A stretch of DNA of 64,000 nt from Hydrogenophaga flava NBRC 102514 (GTDB lineage: Bacteria > Pseudomonadota > Gammaproteobacteria > Burkholderiales > Burkholderiaceae_C), in contig NZ_BCTF01000014.1 of the NCBI RefSeq assembly GCF_001571145.1, positions 62,001 to 126,000 on the forward strand, given 5' to 3'. Below are positions 40,650 through 49,287 of this stretch, piece by piece; position 1 is the first letter of the stretch, and the number at the start of each line of letters is the position of its first letter. The notes beneath the pieces are model-generated. The model made no database searches. It was not told the origin of the DNA and was given only the letters and a program-made list of their open reading frames with translations. A program made the position numbers and the translations under genes.

Positions 40650-41024
40650 TCAGGTTCTTGCCAGCACCACGATGCCGGCGGCGATCAGCAAGGTGCCCGC
40701 CATGCGCATGGGGGTGACGGCTTCGCCGAGGAACGCCCAGGCCAGGACCATCGTCACCACAAATCCCAGGCCGACAAATGGATAGGCCAAGCTCACATCG
40801 ACCCTGGACAGGACCAGGAGCCAGACCAGGGCTGCGCCCGCATACAGGCCCAGGCCCACAACCACCCACGGATGAAACAGCACCGTCACCAGGGCTGGCA
40901 GACGAACGCCAGCGGCCAGCGCGCGAGCCACTTCGGGAGCACTCATGCCGGTTTTGAGCACGATTTGCGCCAGGGAGGTCATGGCCACATTGGCCACGAT
41001 GAGCAGCAGCGTTGATCGGTTCAC
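40650..41024 (-). CDS. small multidrug-resistance/ArnE-like membrane protein
   Basis: A 124-residue protein with four hydrophobic helices and the EamA/SMR pattern SLAYPFVGLGFVVTMVLAWAFLGEAVTPMRMAGTLLI, which is split here as SLAYPFVGLGF and FLGEAVTPMRMAGT. ArnE/ArnF flippases for lipid-linked aminoarabinose share this form. It starts with GTG and is divergent from the HAD-UbiA gene across 63 bp. Its neighbours suggest that it flips a polyprenyl-linked sugar rather than exporting a drug. Confidence 0.75.
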   Translation of the reverse strand: MNRSTLLLIVANVAMTSLAQIVLKTGMSAPEVARALAAGVRLPALVTVLFHPWVVVGLGLYAGAALVWLLVLSRVDVSLAYPFVGLGFVVTMVLAWAFLGEAVTPMRMAGTLLIAAGIVVLART

Positions 41025-41075
41025 GGAGGGGTCATCCTGCTGTGGGATAACAAAAAAGAATCAAGAATCGCCGAA

Positions 41076-41081
41076 TATACT
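41076..41081 (+). promoter_or_regulatory. -10 element of the HAD-UbiA gene, leaderless type
   Basis: TATACT lies six bases (cccgcc) before the ATG at 41088. There is no Shine-Dalgarno sequence. No clear -35 is visible. Confidence 0.5.
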
Positions 41082-41087
41082 CCCGCC

Positions 41088-42560
41088 ATGACGCTCAATC
41101 CGGCTGGTACGTCGGTCGCTCATCCCCTGTGTGTCGACCTGGATGGAACGCTGATTCGCACGGATCTGACGTTCGAATCGCTGCTGGCCGCACTGAAGCG
41201 GCAGCCCTTGCTGATCTTCTTTCTGCCGCTCTGGTTGTTGCGGGGGCGGAGCTACCTGAAGCACCGCCTGGTACAGGCCGGGCGGCTTGATGTGACAGTG
41301 CTGCCCTACCACACCGACGTGCTCGATCTGATCGACAAGGCCAGGCGGCAGGGGCGGCCGGTGATGCTGGTGACGGGCAGCCATGAGTCGCTGGCCAGGC
41401 AGGTGGCGGAGCACCTTTCCCTGTTTGATTCGGTGTTGGCGACCTCAGAGACCGTCAATCTGATCGGTGCGAACAAGGCGGCGGTGCTGGAGGATCGGTT
41501 TGGTCCAGGCCGGTTCGAGTACGTCGCCAACGGGCGGGTGGACCTGGCCGTCTGGCAAAAATCCGGTGCGGCTGTCACGGTGAATGCACCCCGTTCGATC
41601 GTGCGTCAGGTGGCCGGCATGGGCATCCCGCACCGGGACATTCCGAACACCGCTGGTCGATGGAAAACCTGGCTGAAGGCCATCCGCCTGCAGCAATGGC
41701 TCAAGAACCTGCTGCTGCTGGTGCCCATCATCACCGCCCATGAGGTGCTGAACGCGCAGGCCCTGGGTGCCGTGACGCTCGCGTTCCTCTGCTTTGGTGC
41801 CTGCGCATCGGCGACCTACCTCATCAACGATCTGCTGGACCTGGAGGCCGACCGGCACCACCACAAAAAGAAGAACCGGCCCTTTGCCGCCGGAACCCTG
41901 GATGTCCGTGCCGGTCTGGTCGCCGTTGTGGTACTGATGGCATCCGGCCTGGGGTTGGCGTGGCTGCTTCCCGTGGGGTTCCAGCTGGCCCTGGGCACCT
42001 ACCTTGTGACCACCCTGTTGTATTCCCTGTGGCTCAAGCGGGTGGCCAGCCTGGACGTGATCGTGCTCGCAGGCCTGTACACGCTTCGGATCATCGCGGG
42101 CGCACTGGCGACCGGCATCAGCTTGTCTTTCTGGTTGCTTGCGTTCTCGATGTTCATCTTTCTCTCCCTGGCGCTGGTCAAGCGGGTGGCAGAGCTGGTG
42201 GAAGTGCGAAAGAAGGAGATCGCCACCGGCGTGACCCAGGGAAAGCTGCGGGGCAGGGAGTACGCGACGGAGGATGTGGTTGTGCTGCAGAGCCTGGGCG
42301 CAGCCAGCGGCTACCTGTCTGTCCTGGTGCTGGCCCTGTATATCCACAGCACCGAGGTGTCGCAGCTGTACCGCTCCCCCGAGATACTGTGGCTGATCGC
42401 TCCCCTGATGCTGCTGTGGGTCACCCGCCTGTGGGTGGTCACAGCGCGGGGGTATATGGACGAAGATCCCATCTTCTTTGCCGCCACCGATCCTGAAACC
42501 TGGGCCACTGGTGCCGTGGTGGCCCTGATCCTGACGGGCGCCACCCTGTTGCAGCTCTGA
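41088..42560 (+). CDS. HAD-domain / UbiA prenyltransferase fusion (polyprenyl-phosphate phosphoribosyltransferase-like)
   Basis: A 490-residue fusion. Residues 1-185 form a HAD phosphatase-like domain with DLDGT (Asp17 and Asp19), VTGSHES at 95-101 and Lys130; the last acidic motif is weak. From about 195 the UbiA-type membrane domain begins with LRLQQWLKNLL-type sequence and has INDLLDLEAD at 246-255, followed by HHHKKKNRPFAAG. The second motif, LWLKRVASLDV, matches decaprenyl-phosphate phosphoribosyltransferase (Rv3806c). It would transfer 5-phosphoribose to a polyprenyl phosphate, and the HAD domain would remove the phosphate. About eight helices. It begins a three-gene cluster with the GT-C and methyltransferase genes. 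Confidence 0.83.
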   Translation: MTLNPAGTSVAHPLCVDLDGTLIRTDLTFESLLAALKRQPLLIFFLPLWLLRGRSYLKHRLVQAGRLDVTVLPYHTDVLDLIDKARRQGRPVMLVTGSHESLARQVAEHLSLFDSVLATSETVNLIGANKAAVLEDRFGPGRFEYVANGRVDLAVWQKSGAAVTVNAPRSIVRQVAGMGIPHRDIPNTAGRWKTWLKAIRLQQWLKNLLLLVPIITAHEVLNAQALGAVTLAFLCFGACASATYLINDLLDLEADRHHHKKKNRPFAAGTLDVRAGLVAVVVLMASGLGLAWLLPVGFQLALGTYLVTTLLYSLWLKRVASLDVIVLAGLYTLRIIAGALATGISLSFWLLAFSMFIFLSLALVKRVAELVEVRKKEIATGVTQGKLRGREYATEDVVVLQSLGAASGYLSVLVLALYIHSTEVSQLYRSPEILWLIAPLMLLWVTRLWVVTARGYMDEDPIFFAATDPETWATGAVVALILTGATLLQL

Positions 42561-42608
42561 GTCTGATCCACATCTGGTCAGTTGAACCTTTCTTCGCTTC
42601 ACCTCAGC

Positions 42609-43895
42609 ATGAACAACCGTCCTACCGATGCCGGGCCCGGAGAGCTGCAATGGACAAGGTCCTTGTGGCTTGTGACCTTTCTGGCGTTGTCGCTGCGCCT
42701 GATCTGGGCCTGGTGGGTGCCGGTCATTCCCAGCTCCGATGGTGAGGCCTACGACGCGTTTGCCCGCACCCTGGTGCAGCACGGCACGTTCGGCTGGGAG
42801 GCGGATCACCCCACCTCTTTCTGGCCGCCCGGTACCACCTTCCTGCATGCCTCGCTGTTTGCGCTGTTTGGCATCCGGTACGAACCCATCGTGGCCATGA
42901 ACATTGCGCTGTCCCTCGGCATCATCTGGGTGACGGCGAGACTGGCCGCCCGTTTCTGGGGGCAGAACGTGGCCGTTTTGAGTGCGCTGGTGCTGGCCGT
43001 CTGGCCCACGCTGGTCATGTATCCGACGATTCTGGCGAGCGAGCTGCCCTTCCTGTTCCTGACCTTGCTCGCTCTCGATCTGTGGACTGCTCCCAGGTTC
43101 GGACGGACCACCAGGGCGCTGCTGGCCGGGCTGGTGCTGGGCTTTGCCGCGCTCGTGCGTCCGCAGGCGCTGCTGCTCCCGCTGGTGTATGCCGGCGGAC
43201 TGGTGCTGACAAGTCGTATGGAGCGAACCGTGCTGCTTGAGCAGATCCGATGCGTGGTTCTGGCCGGCATCGCCATGGCCGTGGTGGTCGCACCCTGGAC
43301 ATGGCGCAACCACCAGCTCTATGGTGAACCGATGCTCATTTCCAGCAATGGCGGTATTACGCTCTGGATGGGCAACACCCCGGGCACCGACGGGCGCTAC
43401 ATGTCGACGCCAAAACACTACAGCCACCTGCCCGAGAACGAGCGGGCGAGGGTGCTCGGGCAGGAGGCGAGGGCGTACATCCTTCAGGACCCGGCGGCCT
43501 TTGCCGCGCGAGCGGTCAAGAAGCTGCTGATCCTCTATACCAACGAGTCGGTGGGGGTGGGCTGGAACTCGCCAGGTATCCGCGAGGTGTTCGGTGAAGC
43601 GTGGGAGCCACGGCTCAAACGCCTCACGCAGGCGACCTGGGGGCTGATCTGTCTGCTGGTGGTGGTGGGCCTGTGGTCGTCGCTGCGCAGAACCGGTTTC
43701 GTGTCGACCCTGTTCTCGCCGATCACGCTGAGCATTCTGTATTTCACAGCCATCCACATGGTCGTGGTCTCCCAGGAGCGGTATCACCTGGCGTTTGCCG
43801 GGCAGTGGGCCATTCTGGCCGCCCTGGGTCTTCTGCAACTGGCCGCCTGGCGACAGGGATGGTCGGCTGCCGCAACCCGCCCGTCTCCCCAGTGA
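42609..43895 (+). CDS. GT-C family membrane glycosyltransferase (PMT_2/ArnT-like)
   Basis: A 428-residue membrane protein with about ten helices. The first extracytoplasmic loop has PSSDGEAYDAFA with Asp44 and Asp49, the acidic motif that binds metal and lipid-phosphate-sugar in GT39/GT83 enzymes. It would take a sugar from a polyprenyl-phosphate donor and add it to a periplasmic acceptor. The ATG at 42609 is used; a TTG at 42582 is possible, and neither has a clear ribosome site. Its upstream neighbour could make the donor and the divergent small transporter could flip it. The acceptor is unknown. Confidence 0.82.
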   Translation: MNNRPTDAGPGELQWTRSLWLVTFLALSLRLIWAWWVPVIPSSDGEAYDAFARTLVQHGTFGWEADHPTSFWPPGTTFLHASLFALFGIRYEPIVAMNIALSLGIIWVTARLAARFWGQNVAVLSALVLAVWPTLVMYPTILASELPFLFLTLLALDLWTAPRFGRTTRALLAGLVLGFAALVRPQALLLPLVYAGGLVLTSRMERTVLLEQIRCVVLAGIAMAVVVAPWTWRNHQLYGEPMLISSNGGITLWMGNTPGTDGRYMSTPKHYSHLPENERARVLGQEARAYILQDPAAFAARAVKKLLILYTNESVGVGWNSPGIREVFGEAWEPRLKRLTQATWGLICLLVVVGLWSSLRRTGFVSTLFSPITLSILYFTAIHMVVVSQERYHLAFAGQWAILAALGLLQLAAWRQGWSAAATRPSPQ

Positions 43896-43914
43896 CCCGC
43901 CACGCATCCGATCC

Positions 43915-44580
43915 ATGTCCATCCAGAACACCCTGACTCCCACAGCCATCCAGCGGCTGGCCGTTCCTCTGTACGCGGGCGTGCCCAGTGCCAAGGTGCG
44001 TTTGATGCAGGAGTACCGCTCGCACATCTGTCCCCTGCATGAGGTGATCCACGAAGTTCCGCCCCAGTCCGCGGTGCTGGATGTGGGTTGTGGAAACGGA
44101 TTGCTGCTGAACCTGCTGGCCCGTCTCGGCCGGATTCGCCGGGGACATGGGTTCGACGTGGCGGCGCCTGCCGTGGCGGTGGCCAGCCAGGTGGCCAGCG
44201 ACCATCGGCTCTCCTCGGTGGTCGCGTTCGAACACCGCACCATCGAACAGGGCATTCCGAACCTGGGACATGAGGTGGTGACGGTCGTCGATGTGCTTCA
44301 CCACGTGCCTGATCAGCACAAGGCGGCGTTTGTGGCAGCTCTTTGTGACGTGGTGCCGGCGGGGGGGCGCCTGATCGTCAAGGACATGGTGGTGCGGCCG
44401 CGCTGGCGCGCTGCCGCCAACCAGATGCACGATCTCGTGATGGCGCGCCAGTGGGTCGAGCATGTCGACTCCGACCAGGTGGAAGCCTGGGCCGTGGGCA
44501 ACGGCATGCGGGTGAGCCGGCGCGACCGCTTCAACACGCTCTGGTACGGGCACTGGCTCCTGGTGCTGGACAAGCCCTGA
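43915..44580 (+). CDS. class I SAM-dependent methyltransferase of the glycosyl cluster
   Basis: A 221-residue methyltransferase. Motif I is VLDVGCGNGLLLNLLARLG near 60-78, followed by GFDVAAPA, and motif post-II is VVTVVDVLHHVPD, the pattern of the ubiquinone/tocopherol and sugar-lipid methyltransferases. MVVRPRWRAAANQMHDLVMARQW in the C-terminal part is not typical of UbiE and may bind a lipid acceptor. It starts 19 bp after the GT-C gene. Probable role: methylation of the sugar or lipid of the cluster product; this is inference. Confidence 0.8.
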   Translation: MSIQNTLTPTAIQRLAVPLYAGVPSAKVRLMQEYRSHICPLHEVIHEVPPQSAVLDVGCGNGLLLNLLARLGRIRRGHGFDVAAPAVAVASQVASDHRLSSVVAFEHRTIEQGIPNLGHEVVTVVDVLHHVPDQHKAAFVAALCDVVPAGGRLIVKDMVVRPRWRAAANQMHDLVMARQWVEHVDSDQVEAWAVGNGMRVSRRDRFNTLWYGHWLLVLDKP

Positions 44581-44636
44581 GCCCACCTTCCGCGCAGGCA
44601 TGGCGCCGCCGGGCCGGCGACGCCGCATGAGTTGTT

Positions 44637-45107
44637 TTACGCCAGCTCGGCGATCAGTTCGATCTCGACACAGGCACCCAGAGGAATCTGGGCGACGCCG
44701 AAGGCACTGCGGGCATGCGCGCCCACCTGGGGACCGAACACCTCGCCCAGCAGCTCGCTGCAGCCGTTGGTGACCAGGTGCTGTTCGGTGAAGGTGCCGG
44801 TGCTGTTGACCAGGCTCATGACCTTGACGATGCGCTTGACGTCGTCCAGCGTCTTGCCTACGGCCAGGCAGGCCGCGGCGAGGGTGCCCATGAGGTCGAT
44901 GGCGATGGCGCGTGCGGCCGCCTTGCCCTCGTCGGTGGTCATGGTCAGGCCCAGCTGACCCACCCATGGCTTGCCGTCCTTCTTGGCAATGTGGCCGCTG
45001 AGGAAGATCAGGTTGCCGGTCTGCACGAACGGCACGTAGGCCGCCGCAGGGATGGCCACGGGGGGCAGGGTGATGGCGAGCTGGTTCAGCTTGTCGTAGA
45101 CGCTCAT
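44637..45107 (-). CDS. RidA/YjgF/YER057c/UK114 family protein
   Basis: A 156-residue RidA-family protein, slightly longer than the usual 128. It has VQTGNLIFLSGHIAKKDGKP and the C-terminal SAFGVAQIPLGACVEIELIAELA, corresponding to the R-x-A-V/F-G-V-x-x-L-P block; the first Arg of the catalytic site is replaced by Ser-containing sequence (HARSAFGV keeps Arg). Family members deaminate reactive 2-aminoacrylate, but this longer subgroup is less studied. Promoter TAGAAT on the minus strand at 45146-45151 lies in the shared 112-bp gap with nhaD. Confidence 0.85.
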   Translation of the reverse strand: MSVYDKLNQLAITLPPVAIPAAAYVPFVQTGNLIFLSGHIAKKDGKPWVGQLGLTMTTDEGKAAARAIAIDLMGTLAAACLAVGKTLDDVKRIVKVMSLVNSTGTFTEQHLVTNGCSELLGEVFGPQVGAHARSAFGVAQIPLGACVEIELIAELA

Positions 45108-45159
45108 TGAAGGCTCCAGAAGGTGTGTGTTGGGGTCAGCGGGGCATTCTATCGAGGGG

Positions 45160-45219
45160 GGTGTCAGCCGTTCTTCAGCCGCTCCGGAAATAATCGAGGG
45201 TTACGAGGAGACAAACACC
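45160..45219 (+). promoter_or_regulatory. structured leader of the nhaD gene, possible riboswitch
   Basis: The leader has a direct repeat TCAGCCG at 45164-45170 and 45175-45181, three related CGAGG units (45153, 45195, 45204), and a 5-bp pairing of GGTGT (45160-45164) with ACACC (45215-45219) that would enclose the ribosome site GAGGAG. This recalls ion-sensing riboswitches before Na+/H+ antiporter genes, but membership is not shown. Confidence 0.35.
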
Positions 45220-46632
45220 ATGAAATTACGAACCGCGCGTTGGGTCGCTGCTGCCCTGGCATTGTTGCCGTCGCTGGCGCTGGCAGCCGATATGGACGGC
45301 TCGCAGCTGTCGGTGCTGTGGGGCGTTCCGTTTGCGGGCATCCTGCTCTCTATTGCCATCATTCCGCTGGTGGCCCCGATCTTCTGGCACCACCATTTCG
45401 GCAAGGTATCGGCGGCCTGGGCGCTGGCGTTCCTGCTGCCGTTCGCCCTGGTGTTCGGTTTCGGCGCAGCGGGTGCTGGCGTGGCGCACGCGCTGCTGGC
45501 CGAGTACATCCCTTTCATCATCCTGCTGACTGCCCTGTTCACCGTGGCCGGCGGCATCTACATCAAGGGCAACCTGCACGGCAGTCCCGGGTTGAACACC
45601 GGCATCCTTGCCATTGGCGCGGTGCTGGCGAGCTTCATGGGCACGACGGGCGCCTCGATGCTGCTGATCCGCCCGCTGATCCGCGCCAACGACAACCGCA
45701 AGCACGTGGTGCACGTGGTGGTGTTCTTCATCTTCATCGTCTCGAACGCCGGCGGTTCCCTCACGCCGCTGGGCGATCCGCCGCTGTTCCTGGGCTTCCT
45801 CAAGGGTGTCGAGTTCAGCTGGACCCTGACCCACATCTTTCCGGAAACGCTGTTCCTGGTCGGCACCCTGCTGGTGCTGTTCTACGCGCTGGACTGGTGG
45901 TACTACCACAAGCGGGAAGAGGTCCGTCCTGCCGATCCGACCCCGGACGACCGCCGATTCGGCTTCGACGGTGGCGTGAACTTCCTGTTGCTGGCCGGTG
46001 TGGTCGGCCTGGTGCTGATGAGCGGTCTGTGGAAGTCCGACGTGGTGTTCGACATCGCGGGTACCGAAGTCGGCCTCCCCGGTATCGTGCGCGACCTGGG
46101 ACTGATCGCGATCACCGTGGCCTCGCTGCAGCTCACGCCCGGCAGCGTGCACGCCGACAACCAGTTCAGCTGGGGACCGATGCAGGAGGTGGCCAAGCTG
46201 TTCGCCGGCATCTTCCTGACCATCATCCCGGTCATCGCCATGCTCAAGGCGGGCGTGGACGGTCCGTTCGGCGCCGTCGTGAGTGCGGTCACCAACCCCG
46301 ACGGTTCGCCCAACCCGGCCATGTACTTCTGGGCCACGGGCCTCCTGAGTTCCTTCCTCGACAACGCGCCCACCTACCTGGTGTTCTTCAACACCGCCGG
46401 AGGCGACGCGCAGGTGCTGATGACCACGCTGGCGCCGACGCTGGTGGCGATTTCGGCCGGCGCGGTGTTCATGGGCGCCAACAGCTACATCGGCAACGCG
46501 CCCAACCTGATGGTCAAGGCCATCGCCGAAGACCGCGGCGTGAAGATGCCCAGCTTCTTCGGCTACATGGCCTGGTCGGTGGGCATCCTGGTGCCCCTGT
46601 TCGCGCTGATGACCTGGCTGTTCTTCGCGTGA
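45220..46632 (+). CDS. nhaD: Na+/H+ antiporter, NhaD type
   Basis: A 470-residue ion transporter of the NhaD/ArsB superfamily. A signal-like first segment (1-24, ending LALAADM) is followed by about 12 helices. The GTTGASMLLIRPLIRAN segment and SNAGGSLTPLGDPPLFLGFLKG are core motifs with the conserved polar residues of the transport path, and the pseudo-repeat FLDNAPTYLVFFNTAGG in the second half is typical. It exchanges cytosolic Na+ or Li+ for H+. GAGGAG lies upstream of the ATG at 45220. A structured leader precedes it, and rmuC starts 19 bp after the stop with its own -10. Confidence 0.92.
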   Translation: MKLRTARWVAAALALLPSLALAADMDGSQLSVLWGVPFAGILLSIAIIPLVAPIFWHHHFGKVSAAWALAFLLPFALVFGFGAAGAGVAHALLAEYIPFIILLTALFTVAGGIYIKGNLHGSPGLNTGILAIGAVLASFMGTTGASMLLIRPLIRANDNRKHVVHVVVFFIFIVSNAGGSLTPLGDPPLFLGFLKGVEFSWTLTHIFPETLFLVGTLLVLFYALDWWYYHKREEVRPADPTPDDRRFGFDGGVNFLLLAGVVGLVLMSGLWKSDVVFDIAGTEVGLPGIVRDLGLIAITVASLQLTPGSVHADNQFSWGPMQEVAKLFAGIFLTIIPVIAMLKAGVDGPFGAVVSAVTNPDGSPNPAMYFWATGLLSSFLDNAPTYLVFFNTAGGDAQVLMTTLAPTLVAISAGAVFMGANSYIGNAPNLMVKAIAEDRGVKMPSFFGYMAWSVGILVPLFALMTWLFFA

Positions 46633-46639
46633 GCAACGG

Positions 46640-46645
46640 TACGAT
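46640..46645 (+). promoter_or_regulatory. -10 element of rmuC, leaderless type
   Basis: TACGAT lies six bases (gcgcgg) before the ATG at 46652. No Shine-Dalgarno sequence is present. The element sits in the 19-bp gap after nhaD. Confidence 0.4.
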
Positions 46646-46651
46646 GCGCGG

Positions 46652-48040
46652 ATGACCGATGGACTGCTGATCTGGATCTTGGTGGCTCTGGGCGTGGTCA
46701 ACGCCCTTTGTATGTTGTGGCTGCTGTTGCGCCAGCCGCCGGTCAACGCCGAGGAGGCGGCGCAACGCGCGCAGCTGCTGGCCGTGCTGCAGCAGCAGGG
46801 CCGGGCCACCGAGCAGCGCATCGAACGGGTGGAGAGCGAGCTGCGCCGCGAGGTCGGCGACAACGCCCGCACCGGCCGGCTGGAGATCCAGCAATCGCTG
46901 GCGACGTTCCAGGACACGCTGGTGCGCCAGGGCGCAGAAACCACCCGCACGCAGAACGCGCAGATCGACGCTTTCGCGCAGCAACTGGTGCAGCTGCGCG
47001 GCACCCTGGGCGACACGCTGACGCGCCAGCTGCAGGACCTGAGCGAGGCCAATGCGCGCCGCCTGTCCGAGGTGCGAGCGACGCTGGAAACCCAGCTCGC
47101 CCAGCTGCAGACCAGCAACGCCGCCAAGCTCGACGAGATGCGCGCCACGGTGGACGAGAAGCTGCACGCCACGCTGGAGCAGCGCCTTGGCGAGAGCTTC
47201 AAGCAGGTGGCCGAGCGGCTGGAACAGGTGCACAAAGGCCTGGGCGAGATGCAGACCCTGGCGCAGGGCGTGGGCGACCTCAAGCACCTGCTGAGCAATG
47301 TGAAGACCCGCGGCATGTTCGGCGAGGCGCAGCTGGGCGCGTTGCTGGAGCAGGTGTTCTCGCCCGAGCAGTACGCGGCACAGGTGGCGACGCGGCCGGG
47401 CAGCCGCAACATGGTGGACTTCGCGATCCGCCTGCCCGGGCGCGGTGACGACGGCGCGCCCTGCTGGCTGCCCATCGACGCCAAATTCCCGAACGAAGAC
47501 TACGAGCGCCTGCTGGACGCGCAACAGCGCGCCGACGCCGAGGGCGCCGAACTGGCCGCGCGCGGGCTGGAGCAGCGCATCCGGCTCGAAGCGAAGTCCA
47601 TCGCCGAGAAGTACCTGGAGCCGCCGCACACCACCGATTTCGCCATCCTGTTCCTGCCCACCGAGGGCCTGTACGCCGAGGTGCTGCGCAGGCCAGGCCT
47701 GATGGAGGCGCTGCAGCGCGATCACCGCGTCACGCTCACCGGCCCGACCACACTGATGGCCATGCTCAACGCGCTGCAGATGGGCTTTCGCACGCTGGCG
47801 CTGGAAAAGCGCAGCTCCGAGGTCTGGCAGGTGCTGGGCGCGGTCAAGACCGAGTTCGGCAAGTTCGGTGAGGTGCTGGCCAAGGTGAAGAACCAGACCC
47901 AGACCGTGCTCAACACCCTGGACGCGGCCGAGGTGCGCAGCCGCGCCATGGGTCGCGCGCTCAAGACCGTTGAGGCCCTGCCGCAGGAGCGCGCGCAATC
48001 GCTGCTGCCGCTGGACGCCGGCGACGGCGATGCGGCTTGA
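46652..48040 (+). CDS. rmuC: DNA recombination protein RmuC
   Basis: A 462-residue protein. An N-terminal membrane helix (about 3-24) is followed by a long coiled coil (about 28-200, rich in Gln, Glu, Arg and Ala) and the RmuC nuclease-like domain (about 215-420). It contains TRGMFGEAQLGALLEQVFSPEQY, LPIDAKFPNEDY and ILFLPTEGLYAEV. RmuC limits DNA inversions at short inverted repeats and is thought to be a nuclease. Its stop TGA overlaps a TTG start of the frameshifted MFS gene. Confidence 0.95.
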   Translation: MTDGLLIWILVALGVVNALCMLWLLLRQPPVNAEEAAQRAQLLAVLQQQGRATEQRIERVESELRREVGDNARTGRLEIQQSLATFQDTLVRQGAETTRTQNAQIDAFAQQLVQLRGTLGDTLTRQLQDLSEANARRLSEVRATLETQLAQLQTSNAAKLDEMRATVDEKLHATLEQRLGESFKQVAERLEQVHKGLGEMQTLAQGVGDLKHLLSNVKTRGMFGEAQLGALLEQVFSPEQYAAQVATRPGSRNMVDFAIRLPGRGDDGAPCWLPIDAKFPNEDYERLLDAQQRADAEGAELAARGLEQRIRLEAKSIAEKYLEPPHTTDFAILFLPTEGLYAEVLRRPGLMEALQRDHRVTLTGPTTLMAMLNALQMGFRTLALEKRSSEVWQVLGAVKTEFGKFGEVLAKVKNQTQTVLNTLDAAEVRSRAMGRALKTVEALPQERAQSLLPLDAGDGDAA

Positions 48041-49213
48041 GGCCCGGCACCCGCACCGCCCTGGTCCGCCTGATCGGCGCGCAGATCTGCGTGCACGCCT
48101 GCATGACGGGTTTCCGCATGGCCGCGCCGCTCATGGCGCTGCGCGAGGGGTACAGCGCCGCCGCGGTGGGTGTGTTGCTGGCCCTGTTCGCGCTGGCCCA
48201 GGTGTTCCTGGCCCTGCCTGCGGGGCGCTACGCCGAGCGCCATGGCCTGCAGCGGCCCTTCGTGCTCGCGAGCGTGGTGGCGACCACCGGGGGGGCTGTG
48301 TTCGGTGGCCTGGCCGCACTTCGGTGTGTTGTGTGCCACGGCGCTGACCAGCGGCGCGGCGGTTTGCCTGGCCATGATCGCGCTGCAGCGCCACGTGGGC
48401 CACATGGCGAGCGACGCCACCGAGCTGCGCCAGGTGTTCAGCTGGGTGGCAGTCGGGCCGTCCATTTCCAATTTCCTCGGGCCTTTTCTCGCGGGGCTGC
48501 TGATCGACGCCTCTGGCTTTCGCGCTGCCTACCTGTTGCTGGCCTTGCTGCCGTCGCTGGCCTGGTGGTGGGTGCGGCGCGTGCCCGACCACCCCGCGCC
48601 CGACACGGGTGAAGCGCCGCGCCGGCAGTCGTCCTGGGACCTGCTGCGGGACCGGCCGTTCCGCCACCTGATGCTGATGAACTGGCTGCTGGCTTCGTGC
48701 TGGGACGTGCACACCTTCCTGGTGCCGGTACTGGGCCACGAGCGCGGGCTCTCGGCCACGGTGATCGGCACCATCCTCGGGGCCTTCGCGCTGGCGGCCA
48801 CGGCCATCCGCGTCGTCATGCCCTGGCTCGCGTCGCGGCTGCACGAAGGCACGGTCATCGGTATCGCCATGGTCAGCACGGCCGGGCTGTTCGCTCTCTA
48901 CCCGCTGGTGCACACCGCCTGGCTGATGGGGCTGCTGTCGGTGCTGCTGGGCCTGGCCCTGGGCTCGGTGCAGCCCATGGTGATGAGCACCTTGCACCAG
49001 ATCACCCCGAAACACCGGCACGGCGAGGCGCTGGGCCTGCGCTCCATGGCCATCAACGGTTCCAGCGTGGTGATGCCGCTGCTGTTCGGGTCGGCGGGGG
49101 TGCTGGTGGGCGTGAGCGGCGTGTTCTGGACGGTGGGCTTCGCGGTGGGGGCTGGGTCCCGGCTGGCGTGGCGCATGCGCCGGTCGGCACCCCCGCCGCA
49201 GCGGCTCGACTGA
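48037..49213 (+). pseudogene. MFS transporter, frameshifted at a G7 tract
   Basis: Two overlapping frames together encode an MFS protein of about 390 residues. The first (TTG start at 48037) gives helices 1-3 up to VVATTGG; the second continues from LCSVAWPHFGVLCATAL to the C-terminus at 49213. The frames join if one G is removed from the run of seven G at 48289-48295. The N-terminal part has the MFS motif LPAGRYAERHGLQRP. It could be a real pseudogene, a phase-variable gene or a sequencing error. The later part QRHVGHMASDATELRQVFSWVAVGP is intact and well conserved in type. The substrate is unknown. Confidence 0.75.
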
Positions 49214-49257
49214 GTCCGGGTATGTCCCCGGGAACTCGCGGGGCGGGTGGTGCTCCC

Positions 49258-49263
49258 TAGAAT
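49258..49263 (+). promoter_or_regulatory. -10 element of the mrp operon
   Basis: TAGAAT, about 25 bases before the GTG start at 49288. AAGGAAG lies just before the GTG. No convincing -35 is visible. Confidence 0.4.
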
Positions 49264-49287
49264 GCGCGCTCACCCGAAGGAAGCACC

